DNA from: a virus
Virus record (IMG/VR): IMGVR_UViG_3300049595_004353
Coordinates: 1-35,328 of that record
Length of the DNA stretch: 35,328 nucleotides
Direction: 5' to 3' (one strand)
In this document: positions 21,556 to 30,906 of the stretch, one piece after another
How positions within the stretch are numbered: the first letter of the stretch is position 1
How the letters are laid out: the number at the start of each line of letters is the position of its first letter
Notes under the pieces: model-generated
What the model saw: the letters and a program-made list of their open reading frames with translations, nothing else
Told to the model about the DNA's origin: nothing
Databases searched by the model: none
Translations under genes and position numbers: made by a program

Positions 21556-22134
21556 TCACAGGATTATAGACACTTCAGGTTGAAGTATGGCTGAAGTGGC
21601 AGATACGGCCCAACCTATTTTAAGCGAGAGATTGCCTGTGCCGCTTGGTACTGTGCTCGTTATTACCCCTGCTGTTGTAGTGCTTAAGTATACAGGAGTA
21701 TTAGCAGTTACAGAAAGTCCCGTGACTAGACCGGCTACTCGGATAGACGCACTAACTGTGCCTCCGCCGTTTCCGGTGCCACCCGTAACGCAAACACCTA
21801 GGAATCCCGGAGCAGCGTTTGCTACTGCGTTTGCGCGCCTACAACGACCTGAGACGGCACTTACGGCTACTGCCTGTCCTGGAGAGATAGTCTCACCGGA
21901 CTCTATAGGTAGAGAAATGTTAGTGGCTGTGGTAGCCACTGCTATGACAGCTTCCCACAAAGAACCTGCTGTTGACCCGTCAGTTAGCCCGACTTCTTGA
22001 AATAGTTCGATTATTCGGTCTTTTATCTTTTCTAGGTTAACTGCAGAGAACTCGTTAGCGACCGGGGCGCGAATGTTCGTAAGAACCGTGCCTAGGTCAC
22101 CGGCAGTCTTAGTAGGTATGGACGTAATAGTCAT
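21556..22134 (-). CDS. putative fibre or decoration protein, Gly/Thr/Ala-rich
   Basis: The 192-residue protein has a helical N-terminal part to about residue 60, then a low-complexity beta-rich region (GETISPGQAVAVSAVSGRCR; GFLGVCVTGGTGNGGGTVSA; GLSVTANTPVYLSTTTAGVI). This pattern is common in phage head or tail fibre and decoration proteins. The start overlaps the holin-like gene stop (ATGA). It probably belongs to the virion; the exact site is unknown. Confidence 0.6.
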   Translation of the reverse strand: MTITSIPTKTAGDLGTVLTNIRAPVANEFSAVNLEKIKDRIIELFQEVGLTDGSTAGSLWEAVIAVATTATNISLPIESGETISPGQAVAVSAVSGRCRRANAVANAAPGFLGVCVTGGTGNGGGTVSASIRVAGLVTGLSVTANTPVYLSTTTAGVITSTVPSGTGNLSLKIGWAVSATSAILQPEVSIIL

Positions 22135-22487
22135 GGTTCGTCATCCTCATCCAAGTCTTCTTTTGGTGCAGCAGATCGAGAACCGGATTTGCTGTCGCGT
22201 CCTAGCAAGCGCATCAAAGCTTTGTACGACCACGAAGAACAAATACCTGCTACGGCACCGAATAGTAAGCGAGTTCCTATTTCCGCGCCGATCGACTCAG
22301 GCATTGGAAATATCGGAAGAGAAGCTATTGCAGTGGCGACAATCGGCGCGTGAAACACGATAGTGCGCTGGTACCAAGCCTTAGCAACTAACTTTGGAAA
22401 AATAAGTTTGACCTGTTGGCCTAACGTATAGACTAATACGCCAAGAAAAACGAAGGACCACCACTGTATCAGCTCTTCTGCAGTCAT
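22131..22487 (-). CDS. holin-like small membrane protein
   Basis: The 118-residue protein has hydrophobic segments near 9-27 (WWSFVFLGVLVYTLG), 43-60 (IVFHAPIVATAIASLPIF) and 68-85 (IGTRLLFGAVAGICSSW), and a charged C-terminal tail (APKEDLDEDDEP). Two or three membrane spans with a hydrophilic tail fit phage holins, which open the inner membrane at lysis. GAGGA precedes the ATG at 22487. It is the first gene after the tailspike and the first of the lysis-like block. No specific holin family was recognised. Confidence 0.6.
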   Translation of the reverse strand: MTAEELIQWWSFVFLGVLVYTLGQQVKLIFPKLVAKAWYQRTIVFHAPIVATAIASLPIFPMPESIGAEIGTRLLFGAVAGICSSWSYKALMRLLGRDSKSGSRSAAPKEDLDEDDEP

Positions 22488-22493
22488 AAATCC

Positions 22494-25400
22494 TCATGTA
22501 AGCTTGTTGAAGTTGGTCAACGCAGCTGCTCCGTACGTCCAGCCACCAGCAGCTACAGCAGGGTTAATCGCGCCAGCCGTAACAGAGTCTCCAAAGGAGT
22601 TAGAATGTGCTTGTCCGTCTTGTATGTTAGCGGTCAGTATATTTAACTCGTAGTTAGACGCACCACCACTAGGACGAACTATATTGCCTACCACGTTAAA
22701 CTGACGCCAGGTTCCAGCGAGCGTGCTGAGAAGCTCGATAGAACTCCCGGTAGCGAGAGAAGGCTCCATCCAGTCAACGAGATTATTGAGTACGGAGACT
22801 ACTCTACAATCACGTATCAATATTGCAGGTCTTCCCGCTGAAACAGATCCAGTTTTTGCGCCAACCAGAGTGTTAGAGCACACAACTACACCACGAGTCT
22901 GTACTGGGTTGTTGTGTCCCTCAACTAAGATACCACTATGGCCCGCAGCCAACGTAGTTTCGCGTATTAAATTGTCTGAAATGCTAAGACCAGAAGAGTT
23001 ACCACCCAGATAAGCGTAAACACCAACCCAACCAATATTGGAGTTCATTTCTATGCTGTTGTTCTGTACCTGTACACCTGCGATGGATGCAGCCGTTGTA
23101 GTGTCCCTTGTAATGATAATGCCGTGTATGCCCCCTGTGGAGGAGCTAACAATTCGATTACCGATGAGCTGTATACCTGCACAGGAGTCGGAGATTAGCA
23201 CAATGTGGCCAGACGCCAGTGCACCCGTTTCTCCAGCCTGAGAACAGATGTTGTTGTTAACCAGGATAGATGACTGCTGTCCGCGCAGCTTGATTAGCGC
23301 ACCGTAGAGGTTTACGGCTGCTCCAGACGCAGACGCTGCTCTGAATAGCCGATTGTGCCCAACTACCACGTTCTGGCATCCATTGAGCAATATGCTCACT
23401 CCTTCTCCGGAAGCATTATTTGTAGCAGTTTGTACAATCTGATTAGAAGACACGGATCCGCGCGATACTCCGCTGAAGTAAACACCGTAAGCACTTGTAG
23501 ATGCTCCAGCCAAACCAGTACCAACAATCGAGTTGCCTACTACCTCGAACTCAATGCCTGTAGCAGCCGAGGGGTTGAAGTATACACCAGCTGAATACGT
23601 TCCTGTGCCTTGAATGTCTCGGAATTTATTGTTCTTTACCCTGACACTACCTGCCGATGGAGCAGTAGCTATTGAGCTGAATAAGACGCCGGATGCTTGT
23701 GTTCCTGTAAACAACCAAAATATGTTGTTCTCTATGGTAATGTCTACACACTGAAGTGTGTCCCAGGTAGCGTCAACGCCCACACGAACACCTGCTCCAA
23801 CGTTGTTAAAGTTGGTAAAGTAATTCCTGGTTAGCTGAATATGACTGGCTGTGGGCGTAGAAAACAGGCGTAAACCGTACGCTACTACGCTAGAACCACC
23901 ATTGTTGCCAAAGTTGTCAGTGATCATATAATCTCCGCTAATCATGTTGTTAGCGGACGATCCAATGCGCACCATCTCAGCCAAACGGAAGCAGTTATTG
24001 CCCGTGAAGCGAATAGGCTTAGGAGTTGATAAGCCGTCTGACGACAAACCGATTACGTAAGCACCAGTTGGAACTTCAATGTCGTTTCGCTCGACGCGGA
24101 GGTTAGACACTGTGCCAGCGGCGTTAGCGGATACTATGGAACCAGGATTTGCCTCAGTAAGCGCACCAACTCCAGTAACCTGGATGTAGCTATCGGCTAC
24201 AGCAAAGTTAGAAAGGTTTCCAGTGCTAGAGAACAAAAATACGGCGCCATTTACAGCCAACGATGTGGCTGTTATGTAGCAACGCGAGAAGCACACTTCT
24301 GTGATTACTTGGGTAGAAGTACTAGCAAACACAGACGAAGCCACAGTGATGTTACACCGAGAAACATTCAGGCTTTGAACTACGTCCGATACACCCCCAG
24401 CTAAGAACCCTATCCCTGAGAAGATGAAGCAGTCGTTGAGCGCTACTCCATTCATCGGGCAAGAGAAAGCTACCAAAGAGGATACGAACGAACAATCGTT
24501 GAATGAGGAAAGCGATAGCGTCCCTCCTCCAAGAGAAGACACGCAGGCAACTGCCGTAGAAGGAGAAAAAGATGTCCGGGACGCACGTATAGCGCCTGTG
24601 ACTGCTCCGTTTATTCTCACTGAAGTAGTAATCACACAGTATTCAATCGTAGTTGTGACGCTACCTGCTACGTCAATTGCGGCAGCCAGTCCCCCAGCTG
24701 CCTTGGAGATTGTCATATTCCTGAAAGCACAGGAAACGGTGACACTGAACGCAGGACCCGCTGCTGCGTTGTTAGTTATGTTTACTACGTTGTAGCCCTC
24801 ACCTACAAAGGTGACTTGCTTACCAACAACTACAGTGGATGCGAATGTGTATGTACCGCCTTTGACAAATACGGTACCTCCACCAGCAGGCAATGCGTTA
24901 ATTGCAGCTATGAACGCAGCCTCCGTGGTGCCGTTAAAGTCACCAAACGTAGTGCTTCCATTGCCGATGGATACTGTGTTTGTCTTCGCTCCCTGAATAG
25001 AGCCAGCGCGGTCAAAATACCTTGGTCTAGCAGAAAAGGCGGAAGGAGGCGCGGAGGATACTATGTCTGGCCTAGGGTGACCAAACTTCATCTCTCTGAG
25101 CTGTGCGGAGAGATAGTCTATTTGGTCTTTTAGCGACCTGAGATTCAGGTCATCTCTTGCTCCAAATGTTTCTTTGGATTGAAGGAGACCGGAACCTCTA
25201 AGCTCATTAGCCTGCCACATTCGTTGTGCTGGATCTGGATGTCCAGGAGTGGCAAGCAGAGGGTCAAGCGTGGGGTCGGACGGGTCGGTTCGCTCGCGAT
25301 AGATATTCGCTGTGCCGCTAGTTACACGTACTATTGCACCTGCTTGATGGGTAGATGCTGTGGCTACACTTAGCGTCAAGATTCCGTTGATACGGTCAAC

Positions 25401-26120
25401 AGAAGTCACCGTACGAGCTTCCGGAACAGCACTGCCTACGTCAACGGTAACGTTAAACGGCGTAGTAGCGGGAAAGATCCTAGCGTCAACAACACGTAGG
25501 TTTACTGTACCTATAGCAGTATCGGCTTCAAGCACAGACGCGGCCGTAACCAAGGTCAGTCCGGGGTTTGCGCCACCCGTAATCTGGTTCGAAGCATCTG
25601 TGCGGAAGACGCCAACAGGTACTCGTATGGAATTAGGGTTTGAACTTTGTTGGAATCCTGTGGTTGACACAGGAGTCACAACACGCCAGTCCGGTGTTAT
25701 CCTGGTTGCTACGTTCAGGGTAAATTCACTACCGTTGGGGTCTGGAGGATTTGGTATCGTGGGGTCCCAAAAGTACCTAGCGTCAGTGTCGCTTACAACT
25801 TCCGCGAACTCAATCTCGACATAGAAGTTTAAGTTAGACCCAGTAAGCGTGATCGACCTGGCATCGTTTGGTACTTCTTCGTTGTTTATCAGTCTGCCGT
25901 CACGGTCTACTGCGTTTCCGTTAAAGATGGTGATTAAACCAGGGTTCGCAGTCTGGTCCTCCACACGAATACGAAAGCCATCCAGGATCCTAGCTCTGCG
26001 ATCCGTGAGTTCTCTTTCTATGAAAAACTTCTGGGTGTCCTGCGTATAAGTATTGGCGCCCAATACGTAATCAGGTAAGTCCAGACGCTCGCCAGGATGT
26101 GCTTTTAACGCCTTCGGCAT
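22494..26120 (-). CDS. beta-helix tailspike / receptor-binding protein
   Basis: The 1208-residue protein has an N-terminal virion-binding part (1-350; beta-rich, with EVEFAE-like strands and a copy of the recurring tail module near 193-262). A parallel beta-helix of the pectate-lyase type follows from about 390: TTEAAFIAAINALPAGGGTV, VFVKGGTYTFASTVVVGKQV, then many Asn-ladder turns (ENNIFW, VKNNKF, VVGNSIV, VSSNQIV, VQNNSIE). Such spikes bind and often cleave surface polysaccharide. It lies downstream of baseplate genes, as expected for an adsorption protein. Catalytic residues cannot be assigned by eye. Confidence 0.85.
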   Translation of the reverse strand: MPKALKAHPGERLDLPDYVLGANTYTQDTQKFFIERELTDRRARILDGFRIRVEDQTANPGLITIFNGNAVDRDGRLINNEEVPNDARSITLTGSNLNFYVEIEFAEVVSDTDARYFWDPTIPNPPDPNGSEFTLNVATRITPDWRVVTPVSTTGFQQSSNPNSIRVPVGVFRTDASNQITGGANPGLTLVTAASVLEADTAIGTVNLRVVDARIFPATTPFNVTVDVGSAVPEARTVTSVDRINGILTLSVATASTHQAGAIVRVTSGTANIYRERTDPSDPTLDPLLATPGHPDPAQRMWQANELRGSGLLQSKETFGARDDLNLRSLKDQIDYLSAQLREMKFGHPRPDIVSSAPPSAFSARPRYFDRAGSIQGAKTNTVSIGNGSTTFGDFNGTTEAAFIAAINALPAGGGTVFVKGGTYTFASTVVVGKQVTFVGEGYNVVNITNNAAAGPAFSVTVSCAFRNMTISKAAGGLAAAIDVAGSVTTTIEYCVITTSVRINGAVTGAIRASRTSFSPSTAVACVSSLGGGTLSLSSFNDCSFVSSLVAFSCPMNGVALNDCFIFSGIGFLAGGVSDVVQSLNVSRCNITVASSVFASTSTQVITEVCFSRCYITATSLAVNGAVFLFSSTGNLSNFAVADSYIQVTGVGALTEANPGSIVSANAAGTVSNLRVERNDIEVPTGAYVIGLSSDGLSTPKPIRFTGNNCFRLAEMVRIGSSANNMISGDYMITDNFGNNGGSSVVAYGLRLFSTPTASHIQLTRNYFTNFNNVGAGVRVGVDATWDTLQCVDITIENNIFWLFTGTQASGVLFSSIATAPSAGSVRVKNNKFRDIQGTGTYSAGVYFNPSAATGIEFEVVGNSIVGTGLAGASTSAYGVYFSGVSRGSVSSNQIVQTATNNASGEGVSILLNGCQNVVVGHNRLFRAASASGAAVNLYGALIKLRGQQSSILVNNNICSQAGETGALASGHIVLISDSCAGIQLIGNRIVSSSTGGIHGIIITRDTTTAASIAGVQVQNNSIEMNSNIGWVGVYAYLGGNSSGLSISDNLIRETTLAAGHSGILVEGHNNPVQTRGVVVCSNTLVGAKTGSVSAGRPAILIRDCRVVSVLNNLVDWMEPSLATGSSIELLSTLAGTWRQFNVVGNIVRPSGGASNYELNILTANIQDGQAHSNSFGDSVTAGAINPAVAAGGWTYGAAALTNFNKLT

Positions 26121-26132
26121 TCTGCGTTCCTC

Positions 26133-29045
26133 TCATCGCTTAGATATAAACGTGACCAATACGCCAGCAGCGCGTACTAGGTCTATCACGAACTTAATAC
26201 GGTCTTCGATTGTAATGGGAAGACGTAGTGGGAAGTCAAAGCCATTTATTCGCGGGTAGTTAGTACCTACCGTAGGTGCAATAAACTCGGCCGACTGGTG
26301 GGTATTGTTGACCAATAGGTAGGGAGATGTGGAAAGAGTGTTACCTGACTTACTAGTATAGCTGAAGTTTTCTTCCTGACCAGGGGTGAACTCTACGGCA
26401 GTGCCTGTTGGGTACGACCATTTTGTACCGTGAGATATGGTTAGCTGATTCAACCCCGTATTATTATTTGTTACATGTACAAGCTCTTCGTACAAAGGAC
26501 CGAGTCCCTTTCCTAGGCGTACGATGTAAGGGTATCCCGTAGTTGGGAAGTCAGAAGTATCGCTACACTGAATCACAGTAGCAGCGATTGCAGTCAGAGC
26601 AGACGTAGCACTACGCGCGGCACCCACAGCATTGCCAAAGTTAGCTACAGCGGTGCCACCATCGACAGAGAAGTCAGTTCCTGCAAGGCTTAACGAGACA
26701 GAAGTATACAGAGGACGAACAGTGTCGGCTGACGTTGATTGCGTTTCAGGTGCGTAAAAAGCTAGCCTGTCTGCAGCTGCAATGATACCTAGGTGATCGT
26801 CTCCTGTGGATGGAGCCACGCGTACCAAATCGGACAGTAACACAATGCGGTCGCCTAGTGCATGTGGCGCAGTTGTACCAAATGCCAGGTTAAGCACTAA
26901 GCCTGGTCCGGTGCTGATTACTTCTACGACTTCTACGACTGTGGGGCTCGTCCAAATCGCCACTCTGTATGTCCCAGCGTTTGGGAAAGCATTTGCTGGA
27001 GCCAGTGGTCCGCTCAAAGAAGCAACAGGTATGCTAGTGGAACCGACAGGCAATACTGCAGTGTTTACAGTAGTATAGGTGCGGCTCTTCAATGATACCT
27101 GCTGTACTGCAAGAGTCTCCCTGTTACCACTATTTTCGCCCACAAGAATGTTGTATGGCGTAGCTAGCGGAAAAGCAGAGCCGTCTTCAAGTTCAAGCAC
27201 AGAGCTACCTGCCAAGCGGTCAACGCTGAGGTTTGTTGGACCAGACAAATAGGTGGTAGCTGAGTTAGCTGCTACAGTCTGCTGCTTATGCACATGAGAA
27301 TACAAATCCCAAACATAGGGACCTGCCCATACGTCCGCTACCGACCAGGTATCACCGGACATGTAGTTCGCGTAAAAACTCAAAGTGTCGCCGAATAGAA
27401 TTGGGCTTGTAAGAGGTCTTGCTAGCTTGAGTATGTTTTCTTCCCTAACCAGCATTCCGCGTACAACAGCACTAGGCAAAGCAGAAACGCCTAGAGTAAA
27501 CGCGTCTACTACCGTGTAAGAGACCAGCGTTACTCCATCAATTCTCAAAGTTCCAGTAGAAGGAAACAGTGCTGTGCTGTTGACTTTTATGGAAGTGGCA
27601 CCCGCTGCAGCCTCTGTGCTGATCCACGCGTGCGGATTATAATACGTATACCGTATGTTTCCTGGCGTATGCTCTAGTACGCCAACTAATGCAAACGAGT
27701 TGGTACTAACTACAGACGTGTCAGTACCGCCTGGGTAGAATGGAGCGTTTGCTGTTGAACTGCCTGCCCCTGCAGCGCGTATGTAGCTGGCGGATCGCAG
27801 GTCGTTCTCAAGTGCATCTGTTGGCAGTAGAATCTCAACGTGGTCAGCGTCTGACTGTATAACGTCCCAGCCTCCAGACTTAACCTGGACCTGTGCGATA
27901 CAAACAGTTGTGCTGGGAATTAGTACAGAGAACTTAGTGTTGGCAGCAAATACCTGCAAGTTTGGCAATTCCTGCTTCATTAGCACTGAGTTGTCTGATT
28001 CCTGCGCTCGGATGTACTCAAAGTTAGCTATGAGAACAAACGTATCACCAGCTACGGGTGAAGCAGGTAAGGTGTTGAACAGAAAGAAGGTGGTAGTGTT
28101 GTTGCTAGCCACGTATCCTACACGTCCAGCTAGAGCTGCGGTTACGTTTCCATTAAATCTAATAGTGAATCCGCTATAGGGTGAAGTAGTAGGAAGGGGA
28201 CCCGCAGTAACTACTGTTGTAGTTGTTCCTCCAGTGGCGGTAAGAGCGCCTGATACGTCTCCTGAAAGTATTCCTTTCTCTAGTGGAAGCGTTGACACGC
28301 TGTCCATGTTTAAGTAATACGCGTTAGACTGTGATGCGGTCGCCGCTAGTAACGCATAGGCTCCAAGAGAGGAGTTCAATCCTGGGTGCGCGATAGGTGC
28401 TCCGTTTGTCAAAGAAATAAAACGAGCAGGAGCACTTGCAGCCGACTGGAATTCGTCAACATACTCATACTGCGTTCCCCTACCCACCACCACTGGATAA
28501 GTCGTGCCGACTGCAGTGGGGTCGGGAAACCCGGAGGTGTCGCACACAGTCCTAGTCACCTCCAAGGCGTCAGTCGGACCTATCACACCCGTTTCCCATT
28601 CCGCATTTACGGCTGGGTGGTTAAACACTAGAGGAGTGTCAAAGTACACTGTATTCGTGTACCGGTCGATGTAGCTATACCTTACTGTTTCCTCAGTCGG
28701 CAAGCCCTCGTCAATGACCATGGTGCCAACCTGTGGAAACTGCTTCGTGCCTACCAAAACAGCGTGTTTGGCGCCAGAGAGCACGGAGTTGGCGAAAGAA
28801 GAGCATTGGGTTACTTTAGGCCCCAACAGAATAGTTAGGATATCTTCAAACTTGGTCTTAACCTGTTTGTACTGTAGCGATATTACCTTAACTAGCGCAC
28901 GCCAAGTATCATCGTCGAACCCAAATGGAGGTCGCTGGATACCTAAGTTTGAGGAAACTACGTTTAAGTACTTTCCATCTGCGAAATCAAGACAAAGCTG
29001 ATCCCGAAGCTCACCAATTGCAGACTGTGAAACAGAAGTGGTCAT
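26133..29045 (-). CDS. large baseplate or tail structural protein
   Basis: A 970-residue protein. The N-terminal 75 residues are helical (ELRDQLCLDFADGKYLNVVS), and the rest is beta-rich with repeated short modules (near 81-145, 482-533, 612-650, 669-737 and 815-887) of the kind FPxxGxYxIxVGxG. It overlaps the baseplate J gene by four bases (ATGA) and precedes the tailspike, so it may connect the baseplate wedge with the spike. No named family was recognised with certainty. Confidence 0.7.
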   Translation of the reverse strand: MTTSVSQSAIGELRDQLCLDFADGKYLNVVSSNLGIQRPPFGFDDDTWRALVKVISLQYKQVKTKFEDILTILLGPKVTQCSSFANSVLSGAKHAVLVGTKQFPQVGTMVIDEGLPTEETVRYSYIDRYTNTVYFDTPLVFNHPAVNAEWETGVIGPTDALEVTRTVCDTSGFPDPTAVGTTYPVVVGRGTQYEYVDEFQSAASAPARFISLTNGAPIAHPGLNSSLGAYALLAATASQSNAYYLNMDSVSTLPLEKGILSGDVSGALTATGGTTTTVVTAGPLPTTSPYSGFTIRFNGNVTAALAGRVGYVASNNTTTFFLFNTLPASPVAGDTFVLIANFEYIRAQESDNSVLMKQELPNLQVFAANTKFSVLIPSTTVCIAQVQVKSGGWDVIQSDADHVEILLPTDALENDLRSASYIRAAGAGSSTANAPFYPGGTDTSVVSTNSFALVGVLEHTPGNIRYTYYNPHAWISTEAAAGATSIKVNSTALFPSTGTLRIDGVTLVSYTVVDAFTLGVSALPSAVVRGMLVREENILKLARPLTSPILFGDTLSFYANYMSGDTWSVADVWAGPYVWDLYSHVHKQQTVAANSATTYLSGPTNLSVDRLAGSSVLELEDGSAFPLATPYNILVGENSGNRETLAVQQVSLKSRTYTTVNTAVLPVGSTSIPVASLSGPLAPANAFPNAGTYRVAIWTSPTVVEVVEVISTGPGLVLNLAFGTTAPHALGDRIVLLSDLVRVAPSTGDDHLGIIAAADRLAFYAPETQSTSADTVRPLYTSVSLSLAGTDFSVDGGTAVANFGNAVGAARSATSALTAIAATVIQCSDTSDFPTTGYPYIVRLGKGLGPLYEELVHVTNNNTGLNQLTISHGTKWSYPTGTAVEFTPGQEENFSYTSKSGNTLSTSPYLLVNNTHQSAEFIAPTVGTNYPRINGFDFPLRLPITIEDRIKFVIDLVRAAGVLVTFISKR

Positions 29046-30904
29046 AACACCTGTACTAACGTGGCTCCTGAAGCATCAAACGGAACTGGGAGTTCCGATT
29101 CTAGCACAGTGACATTTGACGTAGGAAGCAGGACTCGGATGTCAGCTAATCCAGAGACTGTAAATGCATTGTCGATTATTTTGGACACTATAACATCTTG
29201 CCCTATGCGTAACGACGAAACATAGGACTCAATTACGGAACGAACCAATGGTGCTAAAGAAGCCTCGCTAAACCCCTCAGCGGCCGTTATACTAGCGATT
29301 ACATTGATTCTCTTGATTGTTGGCTGTTCCACTGAGAGGAATATTCCTGCCGCCTTAACACCAGGGAAGTTAACCGGGTCGTCCGGGTCGCCTTCCATGA
29401 CTTTTTGTACCTGCGCAATTAGATTTGTGTAGTACGAATAATGAGCAACCAGCTTAGTGCCGGCTACGACTCCACCTACGTCGGTTAGCTGTAGTTCGCC
29501 AGTGCCTTTGTTTAGCTTGTAATCTACATCGCGAACCAACAAAGACCAAATTCCTGAAGGCGGGCAAATCCATATACGCTCAGTATTTCGCACAACAGGA
29601 AAGTTAGTTAACTTAAATCTGCGTTGAGTAGCCTCTGCTGCGTCCGTGATTTGATCTACAAAGTTTATGATCGAACCCAAGGCGTGCGGAGACGTAGTGG
29701 ACGAGGCTAGGGTAAGAACGCTACCGTTATTTGAGATGTAGCTTACTAGTTCTATCGGATTTACGCCGTCAGACTCTATCAACACGTAACCAGAGTTTGG
29801 CCAGTCAGAAATGCTCACAGGTTGCAGTGAGCTACCGCCAAGCAGCACTGCAGACGCTAAAGAATCTGCAGGCAACCCAGAAGTGCGGGCTACTGACCCT
29901 GTACCGTCATCTACGTACAGTACTACTTCGTTGCTGGAAAAGTCTTCAACTAAGTTAGAAGATACAACGCGAGCCTGTGTAACTGGATCCGTAATCCCTA
30001 TCGCAGCTGTCTTTACAGCTAGAGGAGTTCCACGGCTCAAAGACTGAAGCTGTGCCAGTGCGCGTGTCCTGAACTCTGTGTCTGTCTCACGGTCTAAACC
30101 GCCTGCTGCCTGAGAGACGTTCTGTACTCCTGCGCCTACAAACGGAGGAGAACTAGGAAACTGATTAATTCTACCTGCACCTATATTTCCGCTGCTGCCT
30201 GAGGTGCTACACCGGACGAATACTTCATTAGATTCGTAATTTCCTTGTATGATAAACGCAGGTTCTACAGTGCTGTAGATCCTGGCAGACTCGGTCACGG
30301 TGGGAGGTGCTTGAAGCGTAGTACCTATGGTGATGGTGCGAGCTGACGCGCTAGGGGGCAGCGGCGCGCTTAATGTTCCGCCAGTTACGAAAGAGATTCT
30401 GTCACCTATGAAAATCTCATAAGGGGTAGGTGCAGACAGTGTCAGTACGCCAGTGGTGGCATTGTTAGCTGTGACCAGAAGGTTCATCAGCCTCGCAGTA
30501 CCTTCACCTACTCTTATCGTGTAAGGGTACCCGCTAGTTGGAAACCTGCTGGTGTCAAATCCGGTGATAGAAGTAACTGCTGCGGGCGAATCAGCGCCTG
30601 CTCTCGTACGAACTAGATTATTGTCGTAGAACTTTGCGCGAGCAGTTGCGCTTTGCGCCGATCTCCTGGTTAGCCCAAAATCTGCAAGACGCCTGTCTAA
30701 GTCTTCTCCGGAAGCCGTAGTAAACGAAAACAAGTCCAGCAGCTGTACCATCTGAAAGTACTGCTCGTCGTCCTCAAGAGCAGCAGCTTCCAGGATCGTA
30801 CGTATGACAGACCCTACGTTGTAATCAGAGATAGCCGTACGAGATTGCATGTATGCAATCATGTCGTTCAGTATCTGTTCAAATGTACGGGGCTGAAAGC
30901 TCAT
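29042..30904 (-). CDS. baseplate J-like wedge protein (gp6-type)
   Basis: The 620-residue protein opens with TFEQILNDMIAYMQSRT, SDYNVGSVIRTILEAAALED and LDRRLADFGLTRRSA, the N-terminal signature of baseplate J/gp47 proteins. DRETDTEFRTRALAQLQSLS with GTPLAVKTAA (about 271-300) is the conserved core of the family, which builds the wedge of contractile tails. Two copies of a small beta module are inserted (about 110-173 and 353-416), making the protein longer than P2 gpJ. It lies immediately after the gp25-like gene, as in many myoviruses. Confidence 0.9.
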   Translation of the reverse strand: MSFQPRTFEQILNDMIAYMQSRTAISDYNVGSVIRTILEAAALEDDEQYFQMVQLLDLFSFTTASGEDLDRRLADFGLTRRSAQSATARAKFYDNNLVRTRAGADSPAAVTSITGFDTSRFPTSGYPYTIRVGEGTARLMNLLVTANNATTGVLTLSAPTPYEIFIGDRISFVTGGTLSAPLPPSASARTITIGTTLQAPPTVTESARIYSTVEPAFIIQGNYESNEVFVRCSTSGSSGNIGAGRINQFPSSPPFVGAGVQNVSQAAGGLDRETDTEFRTRALAQLQSLSRGTPLAVKTAAIGITDPVTQARVVSSNLVEDFSSNEVVLYVDDGTGSVARTSGLPADSLASAVLLGGSSLQPVSISDWPNSGYVLIESDGVNPIELVSYISNNGSVLTLASSTTSPHALGSIINFVDQITDAAEATQRRFKLTNFPVVRNTERIWICPPSGIWSLLVRDVDYKLNKGTGELQLTDVGGVVAGTKLVAHYSYYTNLIAQVQKVMEGDPDDPVNFPGVKAAGIFLSVEQPTIKRINVIASITAAEGFSEASLAPLVRSVIESYVSSLRIGQDVIVSKIIDNAFTVSGLADIRVLLPTSNVTVLESELPVPFDASGATLVQVL

Positions 30905-30906
30905 AC

